A DNA stretch of 64,000 nt from Citrobacter farmeri (GTDB lineage Bacteria > Pseudomonadota > Gammaproteobacteria > Enterobacterales > Enterobacteriaceae): positions 2,108,001 to 2,172,000 of the forward strand of contig NZ_CP077291.1 in the NCBI RefSeq assembly GCF_019048065.1, read 5' to 3'. The notes under the pieces are model-generated. The model was not told the origin of the DNA and made no database searches. It saw only the letters and a list, made by a program, of their open reading frames with translations. Each line of letters opens with the position of its first letter. Positions within the stretch are counted from its first letter, which is position 1. Shown here piece by piece: positions 51,635-60,707 of this stretch. The translations under genes were made by a program, and so were the position numbers.

Positions 51635-52671
51635 CACTTATTCCTTGAGCGGTAAATGATCACGGCAAAGAAGGGGACACCGACCAGGGCGGTCACCACA
51701 CCAACCGGCAAACTTTGCGGCGCTATCAATAAACGCGAGGCGATGTCCGCCAGCACCATCAGGATCGCGCCAGCCAGTGCGCTGGCAATAAGCAATGTGC
51801 GATGCAGCGGACCAAAGAAGAAGCGCATAACATGCGGAACCACCAGTCCTACAAAACCAATTGAACCGGCCATGCTGACGATCGTGGCAGTAATGAACGC
51901 GGTGGTGGTGAAAAGGGCAAGACGTACCCAGGGAACGGCAATCCCTAAAGACGCGGCGGCATCATCGCCAAAGGTAAAGGCATCCAGTGCCCGAGAATAG
52001 TAAAGGCAGATGGCCAGCCCGGTCAGCACCACGACCAACGCTAACTGGAATTCCGGCCAGCGTACGCCGCTGAAGCTGCCCAGCAGCCAGAACATCACAT
52101 CGCGTGCCTGCTGCGCGCTGGCGGAGGTGCTGATGGTATAAGCCGTAATGGCATTGAAGAGTTGGGAAGCAGCAACGCCAGCCAGAATCGTGCGTTCATT
52201 ACCCCCTCGCGCGCCGTTCGTCAGAAAGGCGACAAATGCAAAGGCGGCAAATGCGCCGACGAATGCGCCTGCGGAGAGGGAGACCGCGCCCGTACCGATT
52301 CCCAGAACAACAACAGAAACGGCGCCGGTTGACGCGCCCGCAGAAACACCCAGCACATAGGGTTCCGCCAGCGCATTCTTCAACAGACTTTGCAGTACCG
52401 CACCACAGATTGCGAGGCCTGCGCCACAGCACGCCGCGACCAGCGCACGGCTCAGGCGAAAGTCCCAAATCACACTTTCATAAATACGGTTGAGCGGGGT
52501 GTCGGTGAGTCCCATTCTGTTGCTGATGGCGTAAAAAACATCCCGCAGTGGGATAGACAATTCCCCCACGCTGACCCCAACGGCAATCGTCAGAAACAAA
52601 AGCAAGATAGCAAGCAAACACGCGCTGGTAAGAAGCAGACCCGGTCGGGTCTGAAGTACCGCAGTGGTCAT
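51634..52671 (-). CDS. Iron-siderophore ABC transporter permease (FecCD family)
   Basis: This is a FecCD/BtuC-type inner-membrane permease of 345 residues with about ten spans. Family landmarks include the segment IWDFRLSRALVAACCGAGLAI near residue 70, AEPYVLGVSAGAS, and the coupling region GSIGFVGLVVPHVMR in the second half. Only one permease gene is present, so it acts as a homodimer like BtuC. Its start shares one base with the binding-protein stop. Confidence 0.92.
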   Translation of the reverse strand: MTTAVLQTRPGLLLTSACLLAILLLFLTIAVGVSVGELSIPLRDVFYAISNRMGLTDTPLNRIYESVIWDFRLSRALVAACCGAGLAICGAVLQSLLKNALAEPYVLGVSAGASTGAVSVVVLGIGTGAVSLSAGAFVGAFAAFAFVAFLTNGARGGNERTILAGVAASQLFNAITAYTISTSASAQQARDVMFWLLGSFSGVRWPEFQLALVVVLTGLAICLYYSRALDAFTFGDDAAASLGIAVPWVRLALFTTTAFITATIVSMAGSIGFVGLVVPHVMRFFFGPLHRTLLIASALAGAILMVLADIASRLLIAPQSLPVGVVTALVGVPFFAVIIYRSRNK

Positions 52672-53669
52672 CAGTTCAGCCCCAGTTTTCTGAGCTGCTC
52701 GCCAACCTGCTCAGCGCCGTAAAGAGTACGGATAGTCGGGTTCATCGCCTGACCGTCCATAACCACGATATGGCCTTTTTTCACTGCGTCTAACTGGCTG
52801 ATGGCAGGATCGCTTTTCAGGAATTTGATTTTCTCTTCCGCGTTATCCAGCGCCCAGCGGTTGCGATCAAGGCTGGACACCACGATGACGTCCGGATTCG
52901 CCGCGATAATGCTTTCCCAACTCACCGTCGGCCATTCTGTCTCAGAGGTGATTGCGTTGTGTCCGCCCAGCACGTTGGCTATGAATCCGGAGGCACTGTT
53001 TTTACCGCCAACATAAGCATCCGCGGAAGGGGAAGCACTGGAGAACCAAAAGACAAACGAGAGATCTTTCTTGTTTTTACCGAACTCCTGGCGGAGCTCG
53101 GCTTCACGCTTTTTAAAATCGGCAATAACCGCCTGACCCTTGTCTTCCACATTGAAAATTTTCGCGAAATCTTCAATTTCCTTATAGAGATACGTCATAT
53201 CCCACAGCTTCTGACGACTGCCATATAAATCGCCTGCTGCTTTTTTCGTGGCGCACATGCCCGGGGATAAATAACTGTTTACGCCAACGGTAAGCAAATC
53301 TTCACGTTTCGCGACCTTACTTTCAGGCCCTAATAACAAGGGCAACTGTGCGGGAACGAAATCCGGGTTTTGCGCAAGGATAGATTCAAGCGTGGGAATT
53401 TCTACCGTGAGAGTTTTGATTTTCGCATTTTGTTCCGCCAGTTGAGGCAGCACTTTGGTCGGCCAGAAGGCACTGGCTTTCACGTTATTCTGCAAACCTA
53501 ACAACAGCAGAATCTCAACGGTATTCTGTCCGAGAGCCACGACGCGTTCTGGCGCTTTGGTGAACGTTTCGGTGTAACCACAGTTCTCCAGAGTCAGTGG
53601 ATAGGTCGTTGCCTGAGCAGAACTGACGGATGCGAACACCATGCCGAATGCGCAAATGACTTTTTTCAT
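52671..53669 (-). CDS. Periplasmic iron-siderophore binding protein
   Basis: This is a class III periplasmic binding protein (FecB/BtuF/FhuD fold), 332 residues. It has a signal peptide cleaved at SAQA|TTYPL near residue 21 and family motifs PERVVALGQNTVEILLLLGL near the N-terminus and ESIIAANPDVIVVS in the second lobe. Cys30 and Cys ~140 could form a disulfide. No lipobox, so it is soluble. It is first in a minus-strand operon with permease, ATPase and MFS gene, behind a promoter with a Fur-box match. No TonB-dependent receptor lies in the window, so the outer-membrane partner must be elsewhere. Confidence 0.9.
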   Translation of the reverse strand: MKKVICAFGMVFASVSSAQATTYPLTLENCGYTETFTKAPERVVALGQNTVEILLLLGLQNNVKASAFWPTKVLPQLAEQNAKIKTLTVEIPTLESILAQNPDFVPAQLPLLLGPESKVAKREDLLTVGVNSYLSPGMCATKKAAGDLYGSRQKLWDMTYLYKEIEDFAKIFNVEDKGQAVIADFKKREAELRQEFGKNKKDLSFVFWFSSASPSADAYVGGKNSASGFIANVLGGHNAITSETEWPTVSWESIIAANPDVIVVSSLDRNRWALDNAEEKIKFLKSDPAISQLDAVKKGHIVVMDGQAMNPTIRTLYGAEQVGEQLRKLGLN

Positions 53670-53702
53670 TAACCGCTACCCTTCGTTAAAATTATTATTA
53701 AT

Positions 53703-53721
53703 GCAAATGAAACTCATTATT
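53703..53721. promoter_or_regulatory. Fur box of the siderophore-uptake operon
   Basis: The 19-mer at 53703-53721 matches the Fur consensus GATAATGATAATCATTATC at 14 of 19 positions, with a perfect inner AATGA-N3-TCATT. It lies just downstream of the predicted transcription start of the minus-strand operon, so Fe-Fur would block it under iron sufficiency. Confidence 0.7.
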
Positions 53722-53731
53722 GAAGCGGGAT

Positions 53732-53760
53732 TTTATACAATGCAATATATTTTGTGTCAA
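53732..53760 (-). promoter_or_regulatory. Sigma-70 promoter of the siderophore-uptake operon
   Basis: On the minus strand TTGACA (53760-53755) and TATAAA (53737-53732) are spaced 17 bp apart, a near-consensus sigma-70 promoter. Transcription would start near 53725, ~56 nt before the binding-protein start. Confidence 0.78.
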
Positions 53761-53957
53761 CGGGAGGCATTGTCTGGCGCGGGATGAAGGGGGGATTGAT
53801 AAGATTCGGCCAGAGAGATAAACGTGATGAAATTTAATTTAAAATAATTCTCTATTTGCATGCTTTAGCGGAAAACGCATCGCTTTGACATATTTATGCC
53901 AGTAAATCGCTTTTCCGTTGTCACGACCTCACACCTGTTTTCCAGTGCCACAACACG

Positions 53958-53986
53958 GTTGATAATCAACGACCTGCCCCCACAAT
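53958..53986 (+). promoter_or_regulatory. Candidate heat-shock promoter of ycjXF
   Basis: GTTGATA (53958-53964) and CCCCACA (53978-53984) with a 13-bp spacer resemble the sigma-32 consensus CTTGAAA-N13-CCCCATnT. E. coli ycjXF belongs to the sigma-32 regulon, which supports the reading; the match itself is moderate. The remainder of this ~370-bp gap holds the divergent iron promoter. Confidence 0.4.
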
Positions 53987-54036
53987 AAAGGTATGCGTTA
54001 TACTTTTTTCTGGTCTTCAGGCATAACGGGATGGCG

Positions 54037-55434
54037 ATGAAGAGACTGACCAATGAACTTAATGCGCTGGTTAATCGCGGCGTAGACCGGCATTTGCGCC
54101 TCGCGGTCACCGGGCTGAGCCGGAGCGGAAAAACCGCATTTATCACCGCAATGGTTAACCAGCTACTGAATATTCACGCCGGGGCGCGATTACCGCTGCT
54201 CAGCGCCGTGCGTGAAGAGCGCCTGCTCGGGGTGAAGCGCGTTCCCCAGCGCGATTTTGGCATTCCTCGTTTTACCTACGATGAAGGCCTGGCTCAACTG
54301 TATGGCGATCCGCCAACCTGGCCGACGCCCACTCGTGGGGTCAGTGAAATTCGCCTGGCGCTGCGCTATAAATCCAACGATTCCCTGCTACGTCACTTCA
54401 AAGAGACGTCGACGCTGTATCTGGAGATTGTCGATTATCCCGGCGAATGGTTACTCGATCTGCCGATGCTGGCGCAGGATTATCTGAGCTGGTCGCGGCA
54501 GATGACAGGACTCCTTACCGGCCAGCGGGCAGAATGGTCGGCGAAATGGCGACAACTGACGCAAGGGTTGGATCCGCTGGCAACCGCCGATGAGAATCGC
54601 CTGGCCGATATCGCGGCGGCGTGGACAGAATACCTGCATCAGTGCAAACAGCAGGGGCTGCATTTCATCCAGCCAGGGCGGTTCGTGCTGCCCGGTGATA
54701 TGGCTGGCGCACCGGCACTGCAATTTTTCCCCTGGCCGGATGTCGACGCGTGGGGCGAATCCAGACTGGCCCAGGCGGATAAACAGACCAATGCCGGAAT
54801 GCTGCGCGAGCGCTTTAACTACTATTGTGAAAAGGTGGTGAAAGGGTTCTATAAGAACCACTTTTTGCGTTTCGACCGCCAGATTGTGCTGGTGGATTGT
54901 CTGCAACCGCTCAACAGCGGGCCGCAGGCGTTCAACGATATGCGCCTTGCATTAACGCAACTGATGCAAAGTTTCCATTACGGCCAGCGCACGCTGTTTC
55001 GCCGGCTGTTTTCTCCGGTGATCGACAAACTGCTGTTTGCCGCCACCAAAGCGGACCACGTGACGATCGACCAGCACGCCAATATGGTGTCGCTGTTGCA
55101 ACAGTTGATTCAGGATGCGTGGCAGAACGCGGCGTTTGAAGGGATCAGCATGGATTGTCTGGGGCTGGCTTCCGTCCAGGCAACCACCAGCGGATTGATT
55201 GACGTTAACGGCGAGAAGATCCCGGCGCTGCGTGGAAACCGCTTAAGTGACGGATCTCCGCTGACGGTCTACCCCGGAGAAGTACCGGCGCGACTGCCGG
55301 GACAGGCGTTCTGGGATAGTCAGGGATTTCAGTTTGAAGCTTTTCGACCGCAAAAGATGGATGTCGATAAGCCATTGCCGCACATTCGCCTGGATGCCGC
55401 GCTGGAGTTTTTAATAGGAGATAAATTGCGATGA
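54037..55434 (+). CDS. ycjX: YcjX, P-loop stress protein (DUF463)
   Basis: This 465-residue soluble protein is of the YcjX family, a Ras-like GTP-binding protein by structure in relatives. P-loop GLSRSGKTA (~26-34) and the segment [11 protein letters not shown] may act as the G3 region. Its cellular role is unknown; it is heat-shock induced in E. coli and is found beside ycjF and psp-type genes. ATG 54037 was preferred to ATG 54031 because GGGA is better spaced from it and it gives [15 protein letters not shown]. It overlaps ycjF by 4 nt. Confidence 0.93.
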   Translation: MKRLTNELNALVNRGVDRHLRLAVTGLSRSGKTAFITAMVNQLLNIHAGARLPLLSAVREERLLGVKRVPQRDFGIPRFTYDEGLAQLYGDPPTWPTPTRGVSEIRLALRYKSNDSLLRHFKETSTLYLEIVDYPGEWLLDLPMLAQDYLSWSRQMTGLLTGQRAEWSAKWRQLTQGLDPLATADENRLADIAAAWTEYLHQCKQQGLHFIQPGRFVLPGDMAGAPALQFFPWPDVDAWGESRLAQADKQTNAGMLRERFNYYCEKVVKGFYKNHFLRFDRQIVLVDCLQPLNSGPQAFNDMRLALTQLMQSFHYGQRTLFRRLFSPVIDKLLFAATKADHVTIDQHANMVSLLQQLIQDAWQNAAFEGISMDCLGLASVQATTSGLIDVNGEKIPALRGNRLSDGSPLTVYPGEVPARLPGQAFWDSQGFQFEAFRPQKMDVDKPLPHIRLDAALEFLIGDKLR

Positions 55435-56492
55435 GCGAACCGATAAAACCGCGGATTGATTTCGCCGGTCCGCTTGAAGTCGAGCAGAACCCGGCTTTTA
55501 AAGCGCAACAAACGTTTAGCGAGACACAGGCTCAGTCATTTGCCCCGGCCACCGTCGATGAGCCGCTGGAAGAAGAGGGGCAGGCCGAAGCGGTAATTGA
55601 TGCGGCGCTGCGCCCGAAGCGCAGCTTGTGGCGCAAGATGGTGATGGGCGGGCTGGCGCTGTTCGGCGTAAGCGTGGTTGGACAGGGCGTACAGTGGACG
55701 ATGAACGCCTGGCAAACGCAGGACTGGGTGGCGCTCGGTGGCTGCGCGGCCGGGGCACTGATTATCGGTGCGGGCGTGGGGTCGGTGGCAACCGAGTGGC
55801 GGCGTCTGTGGCGATTACGTCAGCGTGCTCACGAGCGTGATGAAGCGCGCGACCTGTTGCACAGTCACGGTGCCGGGAAAGGGCGGGCCTTCTGCGAGAA
55901 ACTGGCGCAGCAGGCCGGAATCGACCAGTCGCATCCGGCGCTACAGCGCTGGTACGCCTCGATTCACGAAACACAAAACGATCGCGAGGTGGTCAGCCTC
56001 TACGCTCATCTGGTTCAGCCGGTGCTGGATGCCCAGGCGCGGCGCGAAATCAGCCGTTCGGCGGCGGAATCGACGCTGATGATAGCGGTCAGCCCGTTGG
56101 CGCTGGTGGATATGGCGTTTATTGCCTGGCGCAATCTGCGACTGATTAACCGCATCGCCACGCTGTACGGGATTGAGCTTGGCTATTACAGCCGTCTGCG
56201 TCTGTTCCGCCTGGTCCTGCTCAATATCGCCTTTGCCGGGGCCAGCGAACTGGTGCGGGAAGTGGGGATGGACTGGATGTCGCAGGATCTCGCCGCACGC
56301 CTGTCGACCCGCGCCGCGCAGGGGATCGGAGCCGGGCTGTTAACCGCACGACTGGGAATCAAAGCGATGGAGCTTTGCCGTCCGCTGCCGTGGCTGGATG
56401 ATGACAAACCGCGTCTGGGCGATTTCCGGCGTCAACTGATCGGGCAGCTCAAAGAGACGTTGCAGAAAAACGGCTCAGCGCGAGAAAAGTAA
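55431..56492 (+). CDS. ycjF: Inner-membrane protein YcjF (DUF697)
   Basis: This 353-residue protein has an acidic N-terminal region (~1-65), two membrane spans (~70-88 [18 protein letters not shown] and ~98-118 [20 protein letters not shown]), a helical soluble part, and the DUF697 region ([20 protein letters not shown] onward) near the C-terminus. It begins inside the ycjX stop (ATGA), so the two proteins probably work together at the membrane under stress. No catalytic motif was found. Confidence 0.92.
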   Translation: MSEPIKPRIDFAGPLEVEQNPAFKAQQTFSETQAQSFAPATVDEPLEEEGQAEAVIDAALRPKRSLWRKMVMGGLALFGVSVVGQGVQWTMNAWQTQDWVALGGCAAGALIIGAGVGSVATEWRRLWRLRQRAHERDEARDLLHSHGAGKGRAFCEKLAQQAGIDQSHPALQRWYASIHETQNDREVVSLYAHLVQPVLDAQARREISRSAAESTLMIAVSPLALVDMAFIAWRNLRLINRIATLYGIELGYYSRLRLFRLVLLNIAFAGASELVREVGMDWMSQDLAARLSTRAAQGIGAGLLTARLGIKAMELCRPLPWLDDDKPRLGDFRRQLIGQLKETLQKNGSAREK

Positions 56493-56551
56493 TGTTGTCG
56501 CAGGCGTTGACCGCGTAACTTTACGCCGAAACGCCTGTTTTTCCGTCATGC

Positions 56552-56569
56552 TGTCAATATTTGTTGACA
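56552..56569. promoter_or_regulatory. TyrR box upstream of tyrR
   Basis: TGTCAATATTTGTTGACA fits the TyrR consensus TGTAAA-N6-TTTACA at 10 of 12 defined positions and is a fully symmetric pair of arms. It lies ~70 bp before the tyrR start, as expected for autoregulation. Confidence 0.75.
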
Positions 56570-56640
56570 GAATCCTTCCTGCTTCCCCATTCCTGGCTTA
56601 TCATCTTATCTATAGCTCATTATTCAGGTGAAGGTCCCCC

Positions 56641-58182
56641 ATGCGTCTGGAAGTCTTTTGTGAAGACCGACTCGGTCTGACTCGCGAATTACTCGATTTA
56701 CTGGTGCTACGAAGCATCGATTTGCGCGGTATCGAGATTGACCCCATTGGGCGAATCTACCTTAACTTTGCCGAGCTGGAGTTCACTAACTTCAGTAGCC
56801 TGATGGCAGAAATTCGCCGCATTGCGGGCGTCACTGACGTACGCACCGTACCGTGGATGCCATCCGAGCGTGAGCACCTGGCGCTCAGCGCGCTGCTTGA
56901 GGCGCTGCCTGAGCCGGTCTTATCGCTGGATCTGAAAAGCAAGATTGAGATGGCGAACCCGGCGAGTTGTCAGCTGTTTGCGCTCAATCTGGAGCGGATG
57001 CGTAACCACACCGCTGCACAATTGATTAACGGTTTTAACTTCCAGCGCTGGTTGGAGGGGAATCCGCTGACCTCTCACAACGAACATGTGGTCATCAACG
57101 GGCAGAATTTCCTGATGGAAATCACGCCGGTCTATCTGCAAGGGGAAACCGACGAAACCATGCTCACCGGAGCGGTGGTGATGCTACGTTCAACTATCCG
57201 GATGGGGCGTCAGTTGCAGAATCTGGCCACTCAGGATGTGAGCGCCTTCAGTCAGATCATTGCCGTCAGCGGCAAAATGAAACACGTTGTTGAACAGGCG
57301 CGCAAACTGGCGATGCTGAGTGCACCGCTGCTGATTATCGGTGATACCGGCACCGGGAAAGATCTGTTTGCTCATGCCTGTCATCAGGCCAGCCCGCGTG
57401 CGGGTAAACCGTATCTGGCGCTCAACTGCGCCTCGATTCCTGAAGATGCGGTGGAAAGCGAACTGTTCGGTCATGCGCCGGAAGGCAAAAAAGGCTTCTT
57501 CGAGCAGGCGAACGGCGGTTCGGTGCTGCTTGATGAGATTGGCGAAATGTCGCCGCGCATGCAGACCAAACTGCTGCGATTCCTGAATGACGGCACGTTC
57601 CGTCGGGTGGGGGAAGATCATGAGGTCCATGTTGATGTACGCGTAATCTGTGCGACGCAAAAGAATCTCGTCGAACTGGTGCAGAAAGGACTGTTCCGGG
57701 AAGATCTCTATTATCGCCTTAACGTGCTGACGCTGAATTTGCCGCCGCTGCGCGATTGTCCGCAGGATATCATGCCGCTGACCGAACTGTTCGTGGCGCG
57801 TTTCGCCGATGAGCAGGGCGTGCCGCGTCCCAAACTGGCTGCCGATCTCAGTACGGTGTTGACCCGCTACGGTTGGCCTGGCAACGTGCGACAGTTGAAA
57901 AACGCGGTCTACCGCGCGCTGACACAGCTTGAAGGTTACGAACTGCGACCGCAGGATATTTTACTGCCGGATTACGACGCGACGACGGTTGCGGTAGGTG
58001 AAGATGCGATGGAAGGTTCGCTGGATGATATCACCAGCCGCTTTGAGCGCTCGGTGCTAACTCAGTTGTATCGCAGTTATCCCAGTACGCGTAAGCTGGC
58101 GAAACGTCTGGGGGTTTCTCATACCGCGATTGCGAATAAGCTGCGCGAGTATGGCCTGAACCAGAAGAAGGGCGAAGAGTAA
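56641..58182 (+). CDS. tyrR: Aromatic amino acid regulator TyrR
   Basis: TyrR represses or activates aromatic amino acid synthesis and transport genes according to bound Tyr, Phe, Trp and ATP. The 513-residue protein has an ACT domain (~1-75, MRLEVFCEDRLGLTRELLDL), a PAS domain (~80-180), an AAA+ domain (~205-430) with Walker A GDTGTGKDL, and a C-terminal HTH (STRKLAKRLGVSHTAIANKL). Where sigma-54 activators have GAFTGA, it has FGHAPEGKKGFFEQA, in line with its acting on sigma-70 promoters. A TyrR box lies upstream. Confidence 0.97.
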   Translation: MRLEVFCEDRLGLTRELLDLLVLRSIDLRGIEIDPIGRIYLNFAELEFTNFSSLMAEIRRIAGVTDVRTVPWMPSEREHLALSALLEALPEPVLSLDLKSKIEMANPASCQLFALNLERMRNHTAAQLINGFNFQRWLEGNPLTSHNEHVVINGQNFLMEITPVYLQGETDETMLTGAVVMLRSTIRMGRQLQNLATQDVSAFSQIIAVSGKMKHVVEQARKLAMLSAPLLIIGDTGTGKDLFAHACHQASPRAGKPYLALNCASIPEDAVESELFGHAPEGKKGFFEQANGGSVLLDEIGEMSPRMQTKLLRFLNDGTFRRVGEDHEVHVDVRVICATQKNLVELVQKGLFREDLYYRLNVLTLNLPPLRDCPQDIMPLTELFVARFADEQGVPRPKLAADLSTVLTRYGWPGNVRQLKNAVYRALTQLEGYELRPQDILLPDYDATTVAVGEDAMEGSLDDITSRFERSVLTQLYRSYPSTRKLAKRLGVSHTAIANKLREYGLNQKKGEE

Positions 58183-58184
58183 AG

Positions 58185-58213
58185 AAATGCCTCCAGGAAT
58201 GGAGGCATTTTTG
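58185..58213. terminator. Terminator between tyrR and tpx
   Basis: AAATGCCTCC (58185-58194) and GGAGGCATTT (58201-58210) form a perfect 10-bp stem with a 6-nt loop and flanking T/A residues, serving tyrR and probably convergent tpx. Confidence 0.88.
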
Positions 58214-58227
58214 TATGCCGGGATGAC

Positions 58228-58734
58228 TTACGCTTTCAGCACTTCCAGTGCAGCGGCATAGTCAGGTTCGTTAGTGATTTCATTCACCAGTTGGCTGAAG
58301 ATGACATTGTCATTTTCATCCAGAACGACAACCGCGCGAGCGGCCAGGCCTTTCAGCGGGCCTTCAGCGATTTCAACGCCGTAGTTTTTCAGAAACTCAG
58401 CGTTACGCAGCGTGGACAACGTGATGACGTTGCTCAGGCCTTCTGCGCCGCAGAAGCGCGACTGGGCAAACGGCAGGTCAGCAGAAACACACAGTACGAC
58501 GGTGTTATCGATTTCGGTGGCCAGTTGGTTAAACTTACGTACCGATGCCGCGCAAACGCCGGTATCGATGCTCGGGAAAATGTTCAGCACTTTGCGTTTG
58601 CCTGCAAACTGGCTCAGTGCGACGTCAGACAGATCTTTTGCCACGAGGGTAAAAGGCTGCGCTTTGCTACCCGCTTGAGGAATGGAGTTGGCGACTGCAA
58701 CCGGGTTGCCCTGGAAATGAACGGTTTGTGACAT
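58228..58734 (-). CDS. tpx: Thiol peroxidase Tpx
   Basis: Tpx is an atypical 2-Cys peroxiredoxin that reduces alkyl hydroperoxides with thioredoxin, located in the periplasm or cytoplasm. The 168-residue protein has the peroxidatic Cys61 in [12 protein letters not shown], the resolving Cys95 in SRFCGAEGL, and Arg in [11 protein letters not shown]. No signal peptide is visible. It is transcribed alone, diverging from ycjG. Confidence 0.97.
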   Translation of the reverse strand: MSQTVHFQGNPVAVANSIPQAGSKAQPFTLVAKDLSDVALSQFAGKRKVLNIFPSIDTGVCAASVRKFNQLATEIDNTVVLCVSADLPFAQSRFCGAEGLSNVITLSTLRNAEFLKNYGVEIAEGPLKGLAARAVVVLDENDNVIFSQLVNEITNEPDYAAALEVLKA

Positions 58735-58855
58735 GGTTATCTTCCTGTTTACATATAGTTAACGTCACAGCTAGTTTATGCCAACAGCCGATAACACGGC
58801 AAACGCTATTTCGGCGTAGCGCACAAACCACCACGTCATGGTTTAAGGAGAAAAA

Positions 58856-59821
58856 ATGCGTTCTGTGAAGGTCTACGAGGAAGCCTGGCCGTTACATACC
58901 CCTTTTGTGATTGCCCGTGGCAGCCGCAGTGAGGCGCGTGTCGTGGTGGTTGAACTGGAAGAAGAGGGCGTGAAAGGGACGGGGGAGTGTACGCCCTATC
59001 CGCGCTACGGAGAAAGTGATGCGTCGGTGATGGCGCAGATCATGAGTATTGTGCCGCAACTGGAAAAAGGGCTGACCCGGGAAGCACTACAGAAACTGCT
59101 CCCTGCCGGCGCGGCGCGCAACGCGGTTGACTGTGCGTTGTGGGATTTACAGTCGCGTCAGCAGCAACAAACGCTGACGGAAAGCCTTGGAGTGACATTG
59201 CCCGAGACAATTGCCACTGCCCAGACCGTGGTGATCGGTACGCCGGAACAAATGGCGGCCAGCGCGGCAGCGCTGTGGGAAGCCGGAGCCAGACTATTGA
59301 AAGTGAAACTGGACGATCGGCTGATCAGCGAACGCATGGTGGCGATTCGGTCGGCGGTACCGGAAGCGACCCTGATTGTTGATGCCAATGAGTCATGGCG
59401 GGCGGAAGGGCTGGCGGCGCGCTGTCAGCTATTAGCCGATCTCGGCGTGGCGATGCTGGAACAACCGCTTCCGGCACAGGATGACGCGGCGCTGGAAAAT
59501 TTCATCCATCCGCTACCGGTCTGCGCGGATGAAAGTTGTCATACCCGTAGCAGCCTGAAGGCGCTGCACGGGCGCTATGAGATGGTCAATATCAAGCTGG
59601 ACAAAACCGGTGGACTGACCGAGGCGCTGGCGCTGGCTGCTGACGCGCGCGAGCAGGGATTTGCGCTGATGCTGGGCTGTATGCTTTGCACGTCGCGGGC
59701 GATTACGGCTGCATTACCACTGACGCCGCAGGTTAGCTTTGCCGATCTTGATGGTCCCACCTGGCTGGCTGTTGATGTCGAGCCCGCGCTGCACTTTACG
59801 ACCGGACAGCTTCATCCTTAG
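58856..59821 (+). CDS. ycjG: L-Ala-D/L-Glu epimerase
   Basis: YcjG (AEE) is an enolase-superfamily enzyme that turns L-Ala-D-Glu from murein peptides into L-Ala-L-Glu for catabolism. The 321-residue protein has a capping domain, then a barrel with the catalytic Lys of KVKLD (~150), metal ligands in LIVDANESW, MLEQPLPAQD and CADESCH, and the second Lys in NIKLDKTGGL. Its last 26 nt overlap the 3' end of mpaA on the other strand. With mpaA and mppA it forms a murein-peptide recycling block. Confidence 0.95.
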   Translation: MRSVKVYEEAWPLHTPFVIARGSRSEARVVVVELEEEGVKGTGECTPYPRYGESDASVMAQIMSIVPQLEKGLTREALQKLLPAGAARNAVDCALWDLQSRQQQQTLTESLGVTLPETIATAQTVVIGTPEQMAASAAALWEAGARLLKVKLDDRLISERMVAIRSAVPEATLIVDANESWRAEGLAARCQLLADLGVAMLEQPLPAQDDAALENFIHPLPVCADESCHTRSSLKALHGRYEMVNIKLDKTGGLTEALALAADAREQGFALMLGCMLCTSRAITAALPLTPQVSFADLDGPTWLAVDVEPALHFTTGQLHP

Positions 59822-60524
59822 GATGCCAGCGCAGAAGCGTGGACATCGCCTGTAGGTATTTTTCGCTGGCCTCATCTGAAGAGATCGGCGGAAATTCAGC
59901 CGTGATGCAGGGCAATTCGAGATCTGCGCACCAACTGCCGAAAGAGCCGGGCGTTTCGTAACCCACGCTGGTCACCAGCGGCAGTTCGAACGCCTGCGCC
60001 AGCCATTCACCGAGTTCGCTGCTTCCGGGATCTTCAATACAGGCCAGCGGGTCATGGAAGGAGACCACCCACGCGGGGTGGATGCGATGTATCAACTGAC
60101 ATAATGCCTGAGTTTCTGGTTCTGAACCCGGATGTTCTCCCGTCAACAGAACGACGTCACGCGCTTGCGCAGCGCTGTTCCAGCGATATACCGTCTCTCC
60201 GGCTTTCCAGTTGGCTGACGGAAAATTGCGATTGAGATCGACGCCGTTAGCGTTTGCACGCAAACCGAGCTGACAGCCGTCCGGGTTTACCGCGAGGATC
60301 ACATGGTGGCGGCGCAGCGAGGGCGTCAGCGTGCGCAGTGCGCAGGAGAGCGTGACCACCGACGCGTTTTCGTCGCCGTGCGTTCCCGCGATAATCAAAC
60401 CACTGTCGCGACTGGCGGCGGAAGCCGGAAACCAGATCAGCGGAGCCCCCAGCAGTGAACGTCCATAATGTTCGGTTCCTGGCGGAAAGGCGCCGCGTTG
60501 TGCACGGGGGCGGGTAACGGTCAT
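59796..60524 (-). CDS. mpaA: Murein tripeptide amidase A
   Basis: MpaA is a cytoplasmic zinc carboxypeptidase (M14) that removes meso-diaminopimelate from L-Ala-D-Glu-mDap. The 242-residue protein has the zinc motif HxxE in IIAGTHGDENASV, a substrate segment VDLNRNFPSANW, a distal zinc His in VVSFHDPL, and a catalytic Glu in ITAEFPP. It converges with ycjG and overlaps its end by 26 nt, so the two mRNAs are complementary there. Its product dipeptide is the substrate of YcjG. Confidence 0.94.
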   Translation of the reverse strand: MTVTRPRAQRGAFPPGTEHYGRSLLGAPLIWFPASAASRDSGLIIAGTHGDENASVVTLSCALRTLTPSLRRHHVILAVNPDGCQLGLRANANGVDLNRNFPSANWKAGETVYRWNSAAQARDVVLLTGEHPGSEPETQALCQLIHRIHPAWVVSFHDPLACIEDPGSSELGEWLAQAFELPLVTSVGYETPGSFGSWCADLELPCITAEFPPISSDEASEKYLQAMSTLLRWHPKDEAVRS

Positions 60525-60707
60525 AAGCGTCTCTGAATTCAGGGATTATTACTCGCAGTGTTGTGCAAATCTGGTCGATAATCAAATCGTTTTCGCACGC
60601 ACGGATTTTTAGTCGTAATATCAATTTTCTGCAGGAAGATGTTTGCATTTCCTTAAGGCGAAACAAATAATTACGCCATCGTGAATAAGCCGGATTGAGG
60701 GGACTCT

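Noticed and set aside
56641..58182. tyrR as a sigma-54 activator
   Set aside because: The GAFTGA loop is replaced by HAPEGKKG, and the ACT-PAS-AAA-HTH layout is that of TyrR.
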